A DNA stretch of 7,362 nucleotides. It comes from an uncultured Gemella sp. GTDB taxonomy: Bacteria > Bacillota > Bacilli > Staphylococcales > Gemellaceae. Of the stretch, positions 6,194 to 7,362 are shown one piece after another (position 1 is the stretch's first letter; each line of letters begins with the position of its first letter). The stretch spans positions 1-7,362 of the forward strand of contig CAKMQF010000051.1 of the NCBI GenBank assembly GCA_927911745.1, given 5' to 3'. The notes beneath the pieces are model-generated. The model did not search any database and was not told where the DNA came from. It saw nothing but the letters and a program-made list of their open reading frames with translations. The position numbers were made by a program, and so were the translations under genes.

Positions 6194-6832
6194 ATGGGAT
6201 TAAATAAATATATTGATCATACAATTTTAAAGGCAACAGCAAGTAGTTCTGATGTTCAAAAACTATGTGAAGAAGCAATAGAACATGAATTTTATAGTGT
6301 TTGTGTTAATGGTTGTTATGTTGCAGATGCTAAACAACTTTTACAAGGAACTGATGTTAAAGTTGCGGCTGTAGTAGGATTTCCATTAGGTGCAATGACT
6401 ACTGCTGCAAAAGTCTTCGAGGCTAAAGAGGCAGTAGAAAATGGAGCAAGCGAAATAGATATGGTTATCAATGTTGCTAAATTAAAAGATGGTGAAATTG
6501 ATTATGTAGAAAATGAAATTCGTCTTATTAAAGAAGCAATTGGTGATAATGTTTTGAAAGTTATTATCGAAACTTGTTATTTAACTGATGAAGAAAAAGT
6601 TAAAGCGTGTGAGTTATCACTAGTAGCTAAAGCAGATTTTGTCAAAACTTCTACTGGTTTTGGAACTGGCGGAGCAACTTATGAAGATGTCAAACTAATG
6701 AAATCAGTTGTTGGTGACAATGCAAAAGTTAAAGCAAGTGGTGGAGTTAGAGATAAGGAAACAGCACAAAAATATGTTGATCTTGGAGCGGAAAGATTAG
6801 GAACAAGTTCTGGGATTGACATTATAAAATAA
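6194..6832 (+). CDS. deoC: Deoxyribose-phosphate aldolase
   Basis: DeoC splits 2-deoxyribose 5-phosphate into acetaldehyde and glyceraldehyde 3-phosphate, the last step in using the deoxyribose freed by pdp. The 212-residue class I aldolase has the N-terminal IDHTILKA, D89 in EIDMVINV (proton relay), the Schiff-base lysine K151 in FVKTSTGFGTGGAT and the second lysine K180 in VKASGGVRD. The phosphate-binding end is RLGTSSG. It is slightly shorter than the common 220 residues, mainly at the C-terminus. GAGGT at 6183-6187 precedes the ATG, and the start is 10 bases after the corrected pdp stop, so the two form an operon. The frame is intact. Confidence 0.95.
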   Translation: MGLNKYIDHTILKATASSSDVQKLCEEAIEHEFYSVCVNGCYVADAKQLLQGTDVKVAAVVGFPLGAMTTAAKVFEAKEAVENGASEIDMVINVAKLKDGEIDYVENEIRLIKEAIGDNVLKVIIETCYLTDEEKVKACELSLVAKADFVKTSTGFGTGGATYEDVKLMKSVVGDNAKVKASGGVRDKETAQKYVDLGAERLGTSSGIDIIK

Positions 6833-6837
6833 TAATT

Positions 6838-6884
6838 AAAAGTAATTTAGAAGATTGTAAAAATATTTTCTGAATTACTTTTTT
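6838..6884 (+). terminator. Rho-independent terminator of pdp-deoC
   Basis: Bases 6838-6855 pair with 6865-6882 over 18 base pairs (two G-U), with a 9-base loop, and the T run 6879-6884 follows the arm. It starts six bases after the deoC stop. The 5' arm begins with AAAAG, so it may also work as a terminator on the other strand. Confidence 0.85.
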
Positions 6885-6969
6885 CATTTAACTATAAAAT
6901 AATAGTCATAAAAAACGTATAATAGATAAGAAAACATTGTTTTTTATAGCTAATTCTACCTATTTATAG

Positions 6970-7096
6970 TATAATAAAGGATGGTTTATTATGGCGTGAA
7001 ACAAGAATCGTTATTATAAATTAATTCACGCAGGATATTGTGGACTGATAAAAAGTCTATGTAATAAGATTAGAGAAATCGTAAAGGAGATTTTAA
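6970..7096 (+). promoter_or_regulatory. Possible promoter and structured leader of the DEAD-box helicase gene
   Basis: A perfect TATAAT lies at 6970-6975, but no good -35 box or extended -10 is present at the right distance, so the promoter is tentative. A transcript from about 6982 would have a leader of some 115 bases. It could fold into a hairpin GCGTGAA (6994-7000) with TTCACGC (7025-7031), and a second one of eight pairs (7039-7046 with 7054-7061, three of them G-U). The ribosome binding site AAAGGAG is at 7083-7089. Long folded leaders are known for cold-induced genes, including helicases, but no known riboswitch or T-box signature is visible. The stretch 6885-6969 is AT-rich and holds a second TATAAT (6918-6923), also without a -35. 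Confidence 0.35.
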
Positions 7097-7362
7097 ATGT
7101 TACCAAAGTCATTTGAACAATATAAATTTAATGAATTTGTAAATAAGGCAGTAATAGATTTAGGATTTGATAATCCAACAAAAATACAAGAGAGAGTATT
7201 CTCACCAGTATTAAAAGGGAAAAATATTGTAGCAAAAATCACAAACAGGAAGTGGGAAAAGTCATTCTTTCTTATTACCAATTTTTAGTAAATTAGATGT
7301 AACTAAGAAAAAAACACAAAGTATAATTTAGCACCAACAAGAGAGTGTCTAGAACAATTATA
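7097..7362 (+). CDS. cshB: DEAD-box RNA helicase, CshB-like; N-terminal part with two frameshifts, runs off the window
   Basis: The start has AAAGGAG seven bases upstream. Residues 1-31 form the Q-motif region (FNEFVNKAVIDLGFDNPTKI then Q31). The frame then breaks: the A run 7234-7238 has one A too many. Corrected, it gives Walker A SQTGSGKS at residues 48-55 (K54 binds ATP phosphate). A second break at the T run 7327-7329, one T short, precedes motif Ia LAPTRE (78-83). Overall the sequence is closest in my memory to CshB (YqfR) of Bacillus, an ATP-dependent RNA helicase linked to ribosome assembly and cold growth; assignment to CshB rather than CshA rests on this N-terminus only. After PTRE the sequence reads CLEQL where LAxQ is usual, possibly another local error. 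The DEAD motif and C-terminal domain lie beyond the window. Confidence 0.8.

Noticed and set aside
6991..7116. Frame that would be 41 codons long if TGA at 6997 coded for Trp
   Set aside because: TGA is used as a normal stop elsewhere in the window (for example 3928-3930), and the frame has no ribosome binding site, so UGA recoding is not supported.
7093..7281. Minus-strand open frame of 62 codons
   Set aside because: Antisense to the start of the helicase gene, without a supported start or any recognised motif.
1..7362. CRISPR array, tRNA or rRNA genes
   Set aside because: No regularly spaced repeats, no T-arm or CCA-type tRNA pattern and no rRNA-like sequence were seen on either strand.

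Overview
The window is about 7.4 kb of very AT-rich DNA with strong AGGAGG-type ribosome binding sites and a NfeD/FloA gene pair. Together with a pdp-deoC pair and a CshB-like helicase, this points to a low-GC Gram-positive bacterium of the class Bacilli. A Gemella-like or staphylococcus-related host is my guess from protein style and cannot be proven here.

Positions 1-864 look like accessory DNA. The tail of a transposase reading frame ends inside a perfect 34-bp palindrome. Two diverged copies (28 of 52 aligned residues identical) of a roughly 57-residue helix-turn-helix protein gene follow, with a decayed stretch between them. Copy one is cut short by a perfect 28-bp tandem duplication. 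Copy two has lost its frame just after the start codon. A rho-independent terminator closes the block.

Positions 1011-4815 form one apparent transcription unit with its own extended -10 promoter. It encodes a metallo-beta-lactamase-fold hydrolase, a short NfeD membrane protein, the flotillin FloA, two small single-span membrane proteins sharing a C-terminal motif, and a four-span membrane protein. Gaps are 0-24 bases, each gene has a good Shine-Dalgarno sequence, and one junction is an ATGA overlap. This is a membrane-microdomain locus built around NfeD and FloA, with three membrane proteins I cannot name.

Positions 4876-6884 hold pdp and deoC, a nucleoside salvage pair. Pdp releases deoxyribose 1-phosphate from pyrimidine deoxynucleosides. 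After conversion to the 5-phosphate by a mutase not in this window, DeoC splits it to acetaldehyde and glyceraldehyde 3-phosphate. An 18-bp hairpin terminator ends the unit. A structured leader of about 115 bases then precedes a CshB-like DEAD-box helicase that runs off the window end.

The most striking feature is damage. Besides the 28-bp duplication, I count eight single-base indels in A or T runs that break floA, two of the membrane protein genes, pdp (three times) and cshB (twice), plus a ninth in the second HTH gene. Correcting them restores family-typical proteins with all key residues, so sequencing or assembly error is the leading explanation. The metallo-hydrolase, nfeD, the first single-span gene and deoC are intact.
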